NCBI GenBank assembly: GCA_049999805.1
Contig: JBNGIO010006212.1
Location: forward strand, 1 to 50,438
Direction of reading: 5' to 3'
DNA length: 50,438 nt
Source: Folioceros fuciformis
Lineage: Eukaryota > Anthocerotophyta > Anthocerotopsida > Anthocerotales
The position numbers and the translations under genes were made by a program. The notes beneath the pieces are model-generated. The model was given only the letters and a program-made list of their open reading frames with translations. It was not told the DNA's origin and searched no databases. This document shows, one piece after another, positions 20,663-32,844 of the stretch (positions within the stretch are counted from its first letter, which is position 1; the number at the start of each line of letters is the position of its first letter).

Positions 20663-22377
20663 GTCTCAGCCATAAATCGGTGCTTGGGTGGGATTCGCTT
20701 AGGGGAATTAGAAGGGATGAGCTGTAAGGGACCAAGTCCTGTAGACCACTCTATTTGCCCTGAGACAGGGCGGACCCTGGAATCGAATCAATCGGTGCTT
20801 GGGTGGGATTCGCTTAGGGGCCATTGGAAGGGATGAGCTGTGCAGGGAAGTGTTGCTCGGTATAGCAGGCGCCCCATTAGTTCAGGACCGGTGAACCTAC
20901 AGGTTCGTGCAGCCATGGACAGCATTGAGTGAATGTTAGTTGCAGGAGAAGGTGAGAGGGAATTCACAAGGTACCTGAAGGTACGCTTTCAAAGATATTC
21001 CATCTCTTTGAAAGCGCTCGTTTCCACTCTTCATTTTGCTGTTTGCATTAGAGCGTTCGCATAGCAGGCTTCAGCCTGGTCTCCAACGGTGATTGGTTGT
21101 GGTTGCAGAGACGGAGAGGTTCTTTACAGGTTGCGCTTTGCAAGTTCACGACCGTCTTTACCAATCGCTTCTGAAGCGAGTCGAGATCATCATTTCATTA
21201 AATGAGGAGCGACTCGAGATCATCCTTTCATTAAAATGTGTGTGGCAACGGCCGAGCATTTCTGGTACCTCCTGTGCTAGAGATGCCGGCAAAGGGGAGA
21301 AAGATCTTTACAATTTTTTGCGGTAACTCCGGTGTATTAAGTTACTGATCGGGACTTGTGGACGTGGACTACGACGGTCCTCGTTCTTAGAACACGGAAC
21401 TTTCCATTGAGTGCAGTGTGGAAGTGTACAAGGGGCATGCGGTTGAGGCCATTGGGTGAAGGTGCAAAAGGGGTTGTGGTTGAGGCGATCCCAGGTAAAG
21501 AAAGTCCTGTAGACCACTCTATTTGCCCTGAGACAGGGCGGACCCTGGAATCGAATCAATCGGTGCTTGGGTGGGATTCGCTTAGGGGCCATTGGAAGGG
21601 ATGAGCTGTGCAGGGAAGTGTTGCTCGGTATAGCAGGCGCCCCATTAGTTCAGGACCGGTGAGCCTGCAGGTTCGTGCAGCCATGGACAGCATTGAGTGA
21701 GTGTTAGTTGCAGGAGAAGGCGAGAGGGAATTCACAAGGTACCTGAAGGTATGGTGCACCCTTCCAGCCTGGTAAGCCCTGCTACATCATACTTGTTCAA
21801 TACAAAACGTTAGATGCAGATCAATTAACAGGAAAATAATTGTTCTCCGCCATGGCCACATATGTGGCCCTGATTGTACCACTTGCCTGTGGTTGGCGAA
21901 TGCTACATATGTTGCGCTCAGGAGAGATGCATCTGTACCCACATTCCACACTCCTTCTTAGGAACCAGCGCTTTCTGCGCTTTCTGTCAATCCATGAGTC
22001 AGGCTAGGATGCGTCATGACAGAACTGTGTGGGCCGGTTGCTTTGGTAGTTCTCGAAGGCTCTAGCTCAAATACCCCTTGTACAAGTACACTTACAAAAG
22101 AGTGGAGATCTGTGAGAATCCTTCCGTGCAATACTATTAGCCTGTGTGGGGTACCGGTTGCTATGGCAGTTCTCGCTGGCTCCAGCTCACATGGCCGTTG
22201 TTGAAGTACGCCTCTAAACACAGTGAGAGTTGGTGAAAGTTCTTGCTAGTGACACTACCTTATGAGGAGACGAACACGGTCAGAATGGTCCGTGCCCTAC
22301 CGCGTGTCGCTTATGTAGCTTGCTTCCTCCCTCATCCTCTCCCTAAGATCGTTGTTTGCAAGGTTTGTGCAACACTT
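20663..22377 (+). repeat. R-family repeat, plus orientation, with internal partial duplication
   Basis: A block of about 245 bp at 20735-20982 (from CCTGTAGACCACTCTATTTG) is repeated at 21510-21755. The stretch 20985-22377 is nearly identical to 48998-50438 at a constant offset of about 28.01 kb. The main difference is a segment of about 50 bp present only in the downstream copy (near 50350-50400). It is related but more diverged to 27440-28150. Short open frames shared by the copies are explained by the duplication itself and show no known domain. Confidence 0.85.
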
Positions 22378-22954
22378 GCTTGCAAACTTGACACCTCGTA
22401 GCGCCATGGCTGCTTCCGGCAATCTTTGAGTCAAACGATGTTTCCGTGCGTGTTTGTGCAGCAGAATACAGATTGTGCAGACTCTGCCGATGAAGAAGAT
22501 GAAAGCTGGTATAGCCCCACAAAGATTGCAGCGGCTGCCTGAGAATTCGGCGGAAGATCCTGTCATCATTCCAGCACACGGCTATGGGCATGGTAATGGT
22601 TGGAGCGTCCCGCAAGTCTTGCTGCAGACCGGTCGTCTTGTCCTGATACTGCTCCATCCGGTATAGTCGCTTGCTTGCCAGGCCACAAGAGCACCTGAAG
22701 ATAGTTTGAATCTGATGGGGACCCTGGCCCGGCGGGTTTTTAGGCAAATGCAATGCACATGATGCAGCATGGCAGGACTGGAATTGATGTGGTTGGATCG
22801 GTGGTTGAGCTCCTGCACTTCTTCAACGACCGTGTGGGCACGTAGTGGGCAGGTCTTCAACATGGGACACGTCCTTCTTACACGCGGTGGCAGGGTTCTT
22901 GTGGCTGGCGCCCGCTTCTAGGCCTCGCACATTCTTGTGGGGAGACTTAATTTT

Positions 22955-23270
22955 AACGACCACAAGCTGGTCTTACCGCTCTTCAAAGCCTTGAATATCG
23001 TCGACGGTGGAGACTCTTCGAACGACGACGTGAATGGGTGGTTGCAAGAATCGCCCAGGCTTGTGGTGATACTTGCTTTGAACGGTCATGAACCGGTCTT
23101 ACAGCTCTTGAAAGCCTGTATGCGGAGGTGAAGCTTATTCAACGATCATGTAAGTGGGTGGTTCCAATAATCGCTCATGTTGGTGTTCATACATGGTTGG
23201 AACGACCATAAGCTGTTCTTACAGCTCTGAAGAGCTTGCGTGTGGAGTTGATGCGGATTGGAGCTTCACT
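22955..23270 (+). repeat. three imperfect tandem units of about 120-126 bp
   Basis: Units start at 22955, 23081 and 23201, each with AACGACCA(C/T)AAGCTG-like wording, a TCTTACAGCTCTT-like block and a GGGTGGTTGCAAGAATCGC-like block. In one frame the units translate to a degenerate phrase ending LLKACMRR, which faintly recalls PPR repeats, but the frame is not kept. Confidence 0.65.
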
Positions 23271-23689
23271 TGCTCCACCCACAGGAAGCAGCTCCTCCCA
23301 CCTCTCTCGGCAAAAGTATTGTCAGCGGGTACTCGCTCCAATATGCCTTTCACCTCCTAGCTAGGATTTCCAGATTTTATGTTCCAGCCCTCTTCCAAGC
23401 TTTGGTGGTGACGTGTTCCAAGGGCTACATACCCACTGGTATTAGACCTCTGAAGTACGCATTGCCAGGCCTGGCCGAGTCCTCGCATGGCCAGGCCTGC
23501 TTGGCCGTAAATCTAGATTCCTGTCTGATTCAGAGCTTCAGTTGCAAACTTTGCCTTGAGCTTACAAGCATGGATCGGGCATAAAAAAAACTGCAGTTTC
23601 GATGTCTCGAGCGAATGCACGGATGTTTGATCCGAGCATGCTGCACAGGCTGATATCCAGAATATTCTGATGATTTTTCCCGGGCAGGC

Positions 23690-24340
23690 TACATACAGTA
23701 GTTTTCCATGATGGTTGCCCATGTTTGGCAAGGACAAGATAAGCAGGCGGTAAGCCTTTGTGAAGTGTGCAGTGTGAAGCCGAATAGTACTGTTTTTTGT
23801 CTCTTGCCTTCAGGCTTGTGGAAGGAAAGGAGATTTGGAAGACTGGGCACGACTTGCTTGCTGATGTATTGGCCAGTGGCTTTAACGCTGAGATCCTAAT
23901 TTTTTCATCTGGAATAGCTCGGAGGACGTACATGTTTGCAATTTGTGGGGAATTGGAAGACGCTCAAAGAGTCTTCCGACGGAGACGGACTTGCTCAAAC
24001 AGATGTGATGGCAGAGAAGCCATGACATGAGGGGATTCTCAGCAGGGTATGGGCCATGAAGGTCTTCGTCTGTACATTGTGACGCAAGTGGAAGGCAAGC
24101 TTGGTTGAACCAGATACTGTGGCATTTGTTTGCCTTCTTAAAGCATGTGGAAATGTGGCACCTTTGCATCTGGGAGCTTAGGCAGCTTCGTCCAGCCGTC
24201 AGCACGAGAAGAGAGTTTTGTTACTGGGAGCCAAGTGATTGCAAAGCACACTCGTCGAGGAGACACTGAGGAGGTCTTCGTCTTGTTTGAGAAAATCATA
24301 AGGGATGGCGTACAGCCCGGCGGCTCCACTTCCTTTGCTG
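23690..24340 (+). pseudogene. decayed PPR protein gene fragment
   Basis: PPR wording is recognisable in all three plus frames in the right order. It starts with QDKQAVSLCEV and VKPNSTVFCLL, then QACGRKGDLE, then GHDLLADVLASGFNAEIL, then YMFAICGELEDAQRVF. It continues with GMGHEGLRLY, EPDTVAFVCLLKACGNV (24100-24175) and GDTEEVFVLFEKIIRDGVQP (24255-24315). The order and wording match the intact gene at 9270-12560 (for example LLASGF and DAQRVFDG). Several frameshifts and stops separate the pieces, so it is not functional. It may derive from the same PPR subfamily by duplication. Confidence 0.8.
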
Positions 24341-24519
24341 CGTGGCATACACCGAAGCCTATACGTGGCAGTAGACGCAGAAGCAACGCTTTTCGGTTTA
24401 AGGATAGGATTTCTTCTGAGAATGAGCTATTCTGGACAATGTGGAAAGACAATGTATATACATGTAGCTTTTTCAATAGCAGATTCATCGGATGATGGGA
24501 AGGAAGACCATGTGTTCAA

Positions 24520-24785
24520 GAGATTCCTCTCTCACCCCCATTTCTTGAGGGCATTAATACGGAGAGACTGAGGTGGAAATAGATTTGTCGACCTTCACCA
24601 GAAGTCCCGAAGTCTCAACATCCTCAAGTGAGCTGCCCCTTCCGCTAGTCTGGTCTGGTGTGGTATATTTGGCAAGGGAAACCCTTTTGTATTTTTGCAC
24701 CGACCGCCTGTTGCACCGCCACTGGATCGTCGAGCCCTGAGTCAGTCTGCGAGGCTGTTGATTCGTTGTCATGAGGAGCTCCCTG
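24520..24785 (+). repeat. direct repeat, copy 1 (about 270 bp)
   Basis: From GAGATTCCTCTCTCAC to GAGGAGCTCCCTG this is nearly identical to 29695-29967 in the same orientation. The ends are not TG...CA and no primer-binding site follows, so LTRs are not supported. Confidence 0.85.
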
Positions 24786-25559
24786 GGGGGTTCATGACAT
24801 GGATTCGTTATGGACTTGGACTGGAGCCGGTGGCGACCCTGTGCTCACTGCCTGAAGAGTTTGTCTCGTATACATATGTTGCCTTCCCATGTAGCAGCAA
24901 CCCGGGCGGGCTTCTCATTGACAACTTTTCTGACATGAGAGTGTGTGCGGTGTCGAGATCCACGGGTTCACTATGCTCTCTGTGATTTTGCCTCTCACGT
25001 CGTGAAGGGAGCAAGCCCTGCGGATCTCAAGTGTGCAAAGAGCTGGCAAGGCCAATTTGTAACAGCGCAGTCGTGTAGACTAGGTCTAGCTTGCACCCGG
25101 CTAATGCATGATACAAGCGTGTTTCCTCTTTCTTGTTCTGTTTGAGGCACTCAGCGATCATGAAACAGGTCCCTCTCTTGCTTGAGCAGCATGGAGAGCA
25201 TGAAGCCTAGCGGGCACGGAACACATTTAATGTCCTATCAGGCCGGCCACAGTGTTGCAGATTCAGCCTGCAAACAGGCCTTCTCATGACTTCCACCCGT
25301 CGCACACGTGGTGGTGTCATATGGCCGCTGTGTTGAAACAATTGCTTGTTTTCGTTATTCTTGTCGGGGAACTCGGCTACGGTCAGCCTAATCTGTTCTC
25401 GCAACAGCACGTGATTGCAATGTTGGAGCTGCCCATAAGCGCTAGCCGGTCTGTGATCGGCCTGTTGGCATAGGAGCAGGAGAGTTAGAACAACCCACAG
25501 CTTGAAGTTGTGTGGATGGGTTGGCCCAGCAAGCCAACGTGACTGCCCCTCCATGAAGT
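24786..25559. other. intergenic, no gene recognised
   Basis: No domain-bearing frame was seen. The last 70 bp (from about 25490, AACCCACAGCTTGAAGTT...) resemble 47140-47180, so the R-family copy may start slightly earlier than annotated. Confidence 0.3.
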
Positions 25560-28500
25560 TAAGTTTGACACTCAGCTTTTGATAAAGTCAGTTGTGAAAC
25601 TTGTATTTAGATGTGTGGCACCGAGTGCTTCGGATGCACTCAGCTTTCGATGAAGTCAGTTGTGAAACTTGTATTTAGATGTGTGCCACCGAGTGCTTTG
25701 GATGCAAATTGTAGATGGCTGGGATTAATGGGAGTGAATGCAAGGAAAGCTGGATTGTGAAGGGAAGAGAATCTTTGTATCCAAGTGGTGAGGCTAAGTA
25801 TGGTGGATGGGCATTCTTTTGCGCAGAGATTACATATCCCTTGTGTCGTGTCGAGAGAGACTAAGTGGGGTAGGTGAAAGTCCTATCCTGCCAGAGATTT
25901 GCATAGGTTCTCTCCCTTGTATTGTATTATATCGGGAAGTGAGACCCTAAGTGGAGTAGATGAGAGTTGTTTTGTGCAAGACTACGAACCATTGGACACA
26001 CGCTCAGGATCGTCCGTGCCCTACCCCGTGGCTCCCCACACGGCCTCTATATTCCTTCTTCCACCAGCCAGCTGGAGTCGACCAGCCTGGTGTTATGGTG
26101 CAGTCTCCTTGTGGAGAGACTCCGCTCATCACCTCCCATTACTCTCCTTGTGTAGCGGAATGCGCTAATCGCCTCCCTGCGGCCAAACGCATGGGTTGCC
26201 TTGGTGGCTAGAAACATTACATCCGTGGACTTCGCTGGTGGTTTCTCGTCTGCCTTGGATGCCAGACTTGTAAGCGAGCTGGAGCGCCCGGAGCCTCGCA
26301 ATCTCTTGCCGCTTCGGTTCCGGTAGATTTGTGCCCAGCACGGACATGGGGAGCTTTTGTTGAGGCAGGTAGCCTGGGGCTGTTCCCGCTCGTATTCATG
26401 ACCAGGCCTCCATCGCAGGCCTGTAGGCCTGTCTGCAGCCTTCACGTCCATGTGCTTCCTTGCTCTCAGGTGATTTCCGTTGCATGCCCAGCTCTGCCTG
26501 TTTCCGCTTTGGTCTTGTCTTGTGTTCTCCACAGAGAGTGGTGTGTTGGGGCTTGTGTAACCTAGTGCTGCAATGTGTATACCGGGTCCCGTCAGCCCAG
26601 CGGCGGTTATGATATGTCATACTGCTAGCCTGTTGTTTGCACTATTTCGATTTATTCTCGTGGTGCGGCGGTCGAGGTCGTGGTTCGAGTACGTACTTTG
26701 CAGCAATGGTCGTTCGCCCGTTAGGAAGTTGACTTGTGTTGAGTTTGTGGGTTTCCTAACGATAATAAAAAGTTGCTGCAGACATCTACCGTTCTTCCTC
26801 TTCTTGCTTAGAGACCTGAGTATGCTGTTATCATCATGATGGTTTGCTTGGAAGACACGGAGAAGAAAATATAGGGTGTTGTTTGCAGGGACTGTGCAAA
26901 AGTTGCTTGCAATCTTAATACTTGTTGATGTGGTGAAGCTAAAATATGTGCCGTGTGGTCTTTGTGCAGAAGGCACATTGTGTTGTGGGGTCCCCAGACG
27001 AGCCCGTTGGAAGCCTCACAAGGATCACAGCCCGTTACTTGGGCGGAAGATGTCTTGCACAAACATTTTATCGCAAGCCTGCCAGCAGCCGCCTGTGCAT
27101 ATGGCTGGAGCGACAACCAGTGTTGCAACAGCAGCCGCCTCAACGTGGGCGCTGTTACGACAAAATCGAGGGATGGAGGAGGAGCCCAGAAGCAGACGCA
27201 GCTCCTTTCCTCCATCGTTGTCCAGAAGGCGCAGGAGGAATAGCCTTTCTCCAGAAGGAAGAAAGACGATAACTTGCAGGCATGCGCAGAACATTCACAA
27301 ACCTTTCTCGAGGGGAGAGACAAGCCGAGGAGCAACTTCGTGGAATTGTCCTCCCTTTCGTTAGACGATTGTGAAGAACGGGAGCCGGTTCGTATTCTTC
27401 TGCCATCTTTTTCTTTTCGGGTCGTAGGTTTGACACAGTTCAACTCTTTGAAGGGTTCGTTTTCAGAAATTTCATCTCTTTCAAGCGCCCGTTTCCACCT
27501 CTCCATTGCGCTGATTGCGTCAGAGCTTTTGCAGAACAGGCTTAAGCCTTGCCTTTACATTCATGACGAACCCGTCATTTCTTGTGGTTGCAGTGACGAA
27601 GAGGATCTTTCCAAATTGCGTCTTGCAAGCTGAAGATCTTCTTTCACAATCGCTCCTAAAGGCACCCGAGATCATCACTTCATTAAAATGTGTGTGGGAA
27701 CCGACGAGCATTTCTGGTAGCTCTTGTGGTAGAAACGTCGGACGAGGAGATCATTCCATATATTTTTGGTCCCTTTTGTGCATTAGGTTACCTACCGATA
27801 GGGGCTCGTAGACATGGACTACGACGGTCCACGTTCTGAGAACACGGACCTTTCCATTGAGTGCAGAGAGGAATTGAACAATGGGTTTGTTGTTGAGGCC
27901 ATTGCGTGGAGGTGTATGAGGGGGTTGTGGTTGAGACGATCCCTGCTAAAGAAAGGCCTGCAGACCAGTCTATTTGCTGGCGGTCAGAATCGAATCAATC
28001 AGTCGGTGCTTGTGTTGGATTCGCTTACGGGCAATGCGACGGGATGAGCTGTGCAGGGAGGCGTTGCTGGGTATAGCAGGCGCCCAACTTGTTCAGGACC
28101 AGTGAACCTCGAGGTTCGTGAAGCCATGGACGGGCGTCGAAAGAAGGCAGCTTTATCGAATAGATGTACCAATCGGAAACCTCGAAGTAATTTCACATTA
28201 GCTACAATCCTGACCCTTGCATCTTGCGACGCAATGGAAACCCCTGTGCAGTCTGCGACCAAACCCGAATTGATGACACCTGTACACGCAGTCGCATCAT
28301 ATGTTGAACTCAAGATCCATGACAACGGCAGGAGTGCGCTCTCCATCCACTGTGACTGATCTCTAAATAGTCCTAATCGTTATCGAATGGAGCGATCTAA
28401 GCTTGACGGTTTTTCTACGGGGGACCATCCTTTCCCTTCGGTCGACATGCAGGGATGGAACATTTCACACTTACTCGGAAACGTTTCACTCGATCTCTTA

Positions 28501-28870
28501 TTGACTCCACACGCAGGGACGGAACATGTCACACTCAGAAACGTGTGGCTCTTTCAGAATCGTCCCTGCCCTACCCGGCGCCGGGCGGCGGCTCCCACGT
28601 CGTCTCCATTACCCTCCTTCCACCGGATATCTTTTGGGCTACGATGTTTCAATCTGCCACGGCGCTGTCGTGGCTCTCTTGCAAGTGGAATGCGCCATCA
28701 TTCCTTCCTGTGGAGCCCGCGCTGTGCATGAGGCCGTGCCACGCCTTGCTTTGTCGAGACACTCTTTGTCTGGACCTCACACTTCATTCCTCGGTCTGCC
28801 CTGCACGTCGGACCTGTAAGTGAGCTCGCGCCTGGGGAGTTTTGCAACCAGCCAGGCTCGAGCCTGCCCG
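25560..28870 (+). repeat. R-family repeat, longest copy, plus orientation
   Basis: This copy is collinear with 47110-50438 (plus) and with the reverse complement of 30430-32460. Landmarks are a TTTGTATCCAAGTGGTGAG block near 25770, a CGTCCGTGCCCTACC block near 26010, a CACAGAGAGTGGTGTGTTGG block near 26530, a GGCACATTGTGTTGTGG block near 26970, and the block at 27980-28150 shared with the copies near 20-22 kb. A 60-70 bp segment is locally duplicated at 25560-25700. No transposase, integrase, reverse transcriptase or helicase domain was recognised, so it is either non-autonomous or non-mobile. Confidence 0.75.
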
Positions 28871-29694
28871 CAGCGGTTCCTGTTTTGTGTCTTGGGCAGT
28901 GCTGGATGTGCTCAGGCTGTGGCTGCTTACCTTACCGAGGCTATATAGAAAATGCAACAACTATAACCATTTCATAAAGTTATTTTTTTATTATTGAGAT
29001 GAAAAGTCCCATCTACTCTTGGTAGAGGACAACGCGAGCTAGGCCCAAGGCCAACCACTCCAGCAGGGCCCAAGCCCAACAACTCCAGCAGGGCCAAAGG
29101 TACGAGCTCCTTCGAACACTTCGAGAGGTTAGATCCGCCTAACAAAATAAGGCAGAAAAGAGACATGTTCATAGAGGTACCAAGGGTCTAAAATTTCAAT
29201 CTGGGAGGGAAGGGTCTAAACTTTCGAGAAGGCCTTCCACACTTGCTTGGACGGTATTTTAAACGAAGGTGGACCAGAGATGCTAAGCCCTTCGGGTCAT
29301 TGGACGAAAGAGACCAAGCTCTCTACCGGAGAATGTGTCAAAGTTTGGTTTAGCGGCGTAGTGGCATTCTATTCCATGCATATTTCGAGGACCCGATTGA
29401 TCTAAACCCCAGAACTCCGAACAAAAATTCGCATGACCGAAATAGGGCTAGCTAAACATTGTTAAAGCTCCACTTTCCCGGCCTTCGTTCAGTGTTTCAT
29501 ACCAGTACTGCAAAAGCGGATGCCATTGGCCACCATCGGTCAGCTGTCAAGAGGATAATTTGGGGAAAGTGTGAGAAACAAATATCTAAGTGTTTGAATT
29601 GTGCTAGCATTACCTTCAGCAATCCTCCACTTGCCCGCGCTTCAACTTGAGCCTCGGCATCAGCTTTGTAAAGCAATTGGTCTTGTCCATTCAC
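28871..29694. other. intergenic, no gene recognised
   Basis: The stretch has short open frames only. A small two-copy repeat of CCAACNACTCCAGCAGGGCC occurs near 29050-29095. Nothing else was seen. Confidence 0.35.
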
Positions 29695-29967
29695 GAGATT
29701 CCTCTCTCACGCACATTTCTTGAGGGCATTAAGACGGAGAGACTGAGTTGGAAATAGATTTGTGATTTGTCCACCTTCACCAGAAGTCCCGAAGTCTCAA
29801 CTTCCTCAAGTGAGCTGCCCCTTCCGCTAGTCTGCTCTGGTGTGGTATATTTGGCAAGGGAAACCCTTTTGTATTTTTGCACCGACCGCCTATTGCACCG
29901 CCACTGGATCGTCGAGCCCTGAGTCAGTCTTCGAGGCTGTTGATTCGTTGTCATGAGGAGCTCCCTG
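29695..29967 (+). repeat. direct repeat, copy 2 (about 270 bp)
   Basis: Nearly identical to 24520-24785 in the same orientation. It runs directly into a plus-oriented R-family fragment. Confidence 0.85.
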
Positions 29968-29984
29968 AAGGGCAACGGCACCCT

Positions 29985-30361
29985 CCATTGCAGTTTGTAG
30001 ATGGCTGGGATGAATGAGGGTGATTGCAAGGAAAACTAGGTTGTGAAGGGAAGAGAATCTTTGTATCCAAGTCGTGAGACCAAGTCTGGTAGATGAGCAT
30101 TCGTTTGAGCAGAGATTACAGATCCCTTGTGTCGTGTCGTGTGGCGTCGCGTAGAGGAACGAGACCAAGTGGGGTAGGTGAAAGTCCCTTCCTTCGAGAG
30201 ATTGCATATGATTCTCTCCCTTATGTTGTGTTGTGGAATGAGACCAAGCTTTCATGCAAGACTACATCACTCCTGACGGGGACGAGCATAGATTTACTCA
30301 AACTCAGAAACGTTAGACGCACACTCAGAATCGTCCGTGCCCTTCCCGGTGGCTCCCCAAA
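29985..30361 (+). repeat. R-family repeat, 5' fragment, plus orientation
   Basis: This matches the start of the 25.7-26.04 kb copy: TTTGTAGATGGCTGGGAT, then the TTTGTATCCAAGT block, then CGTCCGTGCCC. It breaks off near 30361 and is followed by an R copy in the opposite orientation. Confidence 0.7.
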
Positions 30362-30429
30362 GTTTGCAGCGCCGGGTACCTTGAAAATTCCCTATAGCCT
30401 TCCCCTGCAACAAAACACTCACTAAATGC

Positions 30430-32460
30430 TATCCATGGGAACACCAACGTCGAGGTTCACAAGATCCTGAACAAGTCGGTCGCCAGGTATCCCAAGCAAC
30501 GCATCCTTGCACAGCTCATCCCGGAATGAGGACCGTGATAGTCCACGTGCAAGAGTCCCCATCAAGTAACTTGATACACCAAATTTATCGCAAATGTATG
30601 TAATTTGATCGTCTCTTCGTCCAGCATCTCCACCACAGCAGCTACCGACAATGCTCGGTTCCCACATAAATTTCATTCAAATGATGACCTCGAGCAACTT
30701 CAGCTGGGGGATGTCGAAGAGAAGACGATCTTCAGCTTGGAAGACGCAATCTGGAAAAGAACCAACGGGATATCGAAGACGATCTTCAGCTTGGAAGACG
30801 GAGTCCCAAAACGAAGCCTATAGGTCACTGCAACCACAATGAATCACCGTGTGAAGGGAAGGCTCAAGCCTGGTCTGCAAAATCTCTAGTGCACACAACA
30901 GAATGAAGAGTGAAAACGAGCGCGCTTGAAAGAGATGAAACTTGTCATAGCTAGGAACGGGGAAGGTGAAGGAAGATTACCATCGGACTCCAATTCTATA
31001 AGCCTTCGGTTTTTTCGGACTCCAATTCTTCCCGATCGTTTAATGAAAGGGAGGGCAATTCCTGGGAGCTGCTCCGCTCCTCTTCCCCCCTCAAGACTGT
31101 GAAACTCTCTATGCATCTAGCTCCCGAGTTTTCACGTCTTTGTCTCCGCTGGTTGCTACCACCGTACCCGCTATTGCTCCTGCTACTCCTGCGCTTGCTA
31201 GCAGGCCCCCAATAGACGGTTTGTGAGAGGCATCTTCCGCCCAATTCACGGGCTGTTAGCTCTGTGGGGCTTCCATCTTGCTCGTCCGGAGAGCCCACAC
31301 AATCTGCCTTCTGCACAGGAACGCACACGAGCAACGTTTTAGCTTAACGATTTCCGGGCACACCATGCCACAACAACGCCACAACAAGTATTTTGAGTGC
31401 AAGAATCTCTTGCCAAGACCCGGCAACAACACTCTATATTTTTCTTCTCCCTGCAAAACATGATCACGATAACAACATACTTAGGTCCGTGAGCAAGAAG
31501 GAAGAAAGCTAGATATTCTCCTTCAACTGTGTGTTAAGCTTACAAACTCAATACCAGTCGTACTCGATCCGCGACCTCAGCCCGCCACACCACAACAAAA
31601 AATCAAAGAGTGCAAACGACAGCCCAGAAGGTATGACGTAACATAACCGCCGCCCGGCTGGCGGGTATGCGCATTGCAGCACTAGGACACACAAGCCCAA
31701 CACACCACTCTCAGCGGAGAACACAGGACAAGAGCGAGGTAGGAACAGGCAGAGCAGAGTATGGAACGCAAATCACCTCAGAGGAAGGCAGCACATGGAC
31801 GTGAAGGCGGCAGACAGGCCTACTGGCTTGTGGTAGAGGACCGGTCATGAACACAAGCGGGAACAGCCCAAGAGTACGCGCGTCAAGCAGGCGGGGAGAA
31901 GCTTCGCATGTTCGTGCTGGATACAGATTTCCTTGCAAGATTCAGGACGCTCCAGCTCGCTTGCAAGTCTGGTATCTAGTACAGACTCACGAATCGAAAG
32001 CCCTCTCCAGACGGAATGTTTCTACACAAGGAGGAGATAAGCGCATTCCGATCCACAAGGAGACTTGCACAGGAACACCAGGCTGGCCAATTGCTGGCTG
32101 GTGGAAGAAGGAATATGGAGGACATCAGCGAGCCGCCGCATAGGGCACGGACAATTCTGAAGGAGCGTCTAACTCCTTTGAGTTTGCGGAAACCTATGGT
32201 CTTCCGCCCGACACGAGTCACGTAGTCTTGCACGGAAGGACTTTCACCTACCATACTTTAGTCTCACTCTCTCACCACAACACACCATAAGGGCTATATA
32301 ATCTCTCTCGTGAAAAGAACTCTCAACCATCTTACTTGTTTCACTCTATATAACACAAGGATATATGTTCTCTCCGCAAAAGTAAGCCTGTCCACAGTCT
32401 CATCACCCAGATAGCAAGGTTATCTTCCCTTCAAAAGTGAGTTTTTCTTGCCATGTACAT
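30430..32460 (-). repeat. R-family repeat, minus orientation
   Basis: Read on the minus strand it follows the 25.7-28.15 kb copy. 32250-32400 matches the start of that copy, 31640-32240 its CGTCCGTGCCC and CAGAGAGTGG blocks, 31250-31330 its GCACATTGTG block, and 30430-30700 its end. A local duplication of a GACGATCTTCAGCTTGGAAG block is seen at 30726-30800. No known protein domain. Confidence 0.7.
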
Positions 32461-32844
32461 TGTGCATCCAACACACTTGATAATATTTAAGGTCAATGCA
32501 CCAATCATGATTTTTAGAATAATTAAAATTTATATTATTTCTTTTAAAATTTTAACTCCTAACAATTTATGGTAATATACCTTGGAAATATACCTTTTCA
32601 TGCATAAGCAAAGAAAAATTCTATTAGAATTGACTAGAGATGGATCACTTCATGGGACTTGGTACTATACCAACCAATGATGCCATCATGGGACTTCGTA
32701 CTTAGTAGCTTGTACTAGTATTAGTGGATTCCAATCTTGGAACTTGGTACTTAAGAACTTCAACAACTCATACTAATGATTTATGAAACTTAGTAGTGGA
32801 TTTCCACCTTGAGACTTGGTACAGAACAATGTTCAACAACTATG
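32461..32844. other. AT-rich intergenic, no gene recognised
   Basis: Low-GC sequence with a repeated short phrase resembling GGACTTGGTACTTAGTA between 32660 and 32825. No coding pattern. Confidence 0.35.

Noticed and set aside
21308-21592. 94-codon frame kept in both 20-22 kb and 48-50 kb copies
   Set aside because: The two copies are nearly identical as DNA, so a shared open frame is no evidence of selection.
24520-29967. The two 270 bp direct repeats as LTRs of a retrotransposon
   Set aside because: No TG...CA ends, no primer-binding site, no polypurine tract and no coding domains between them.
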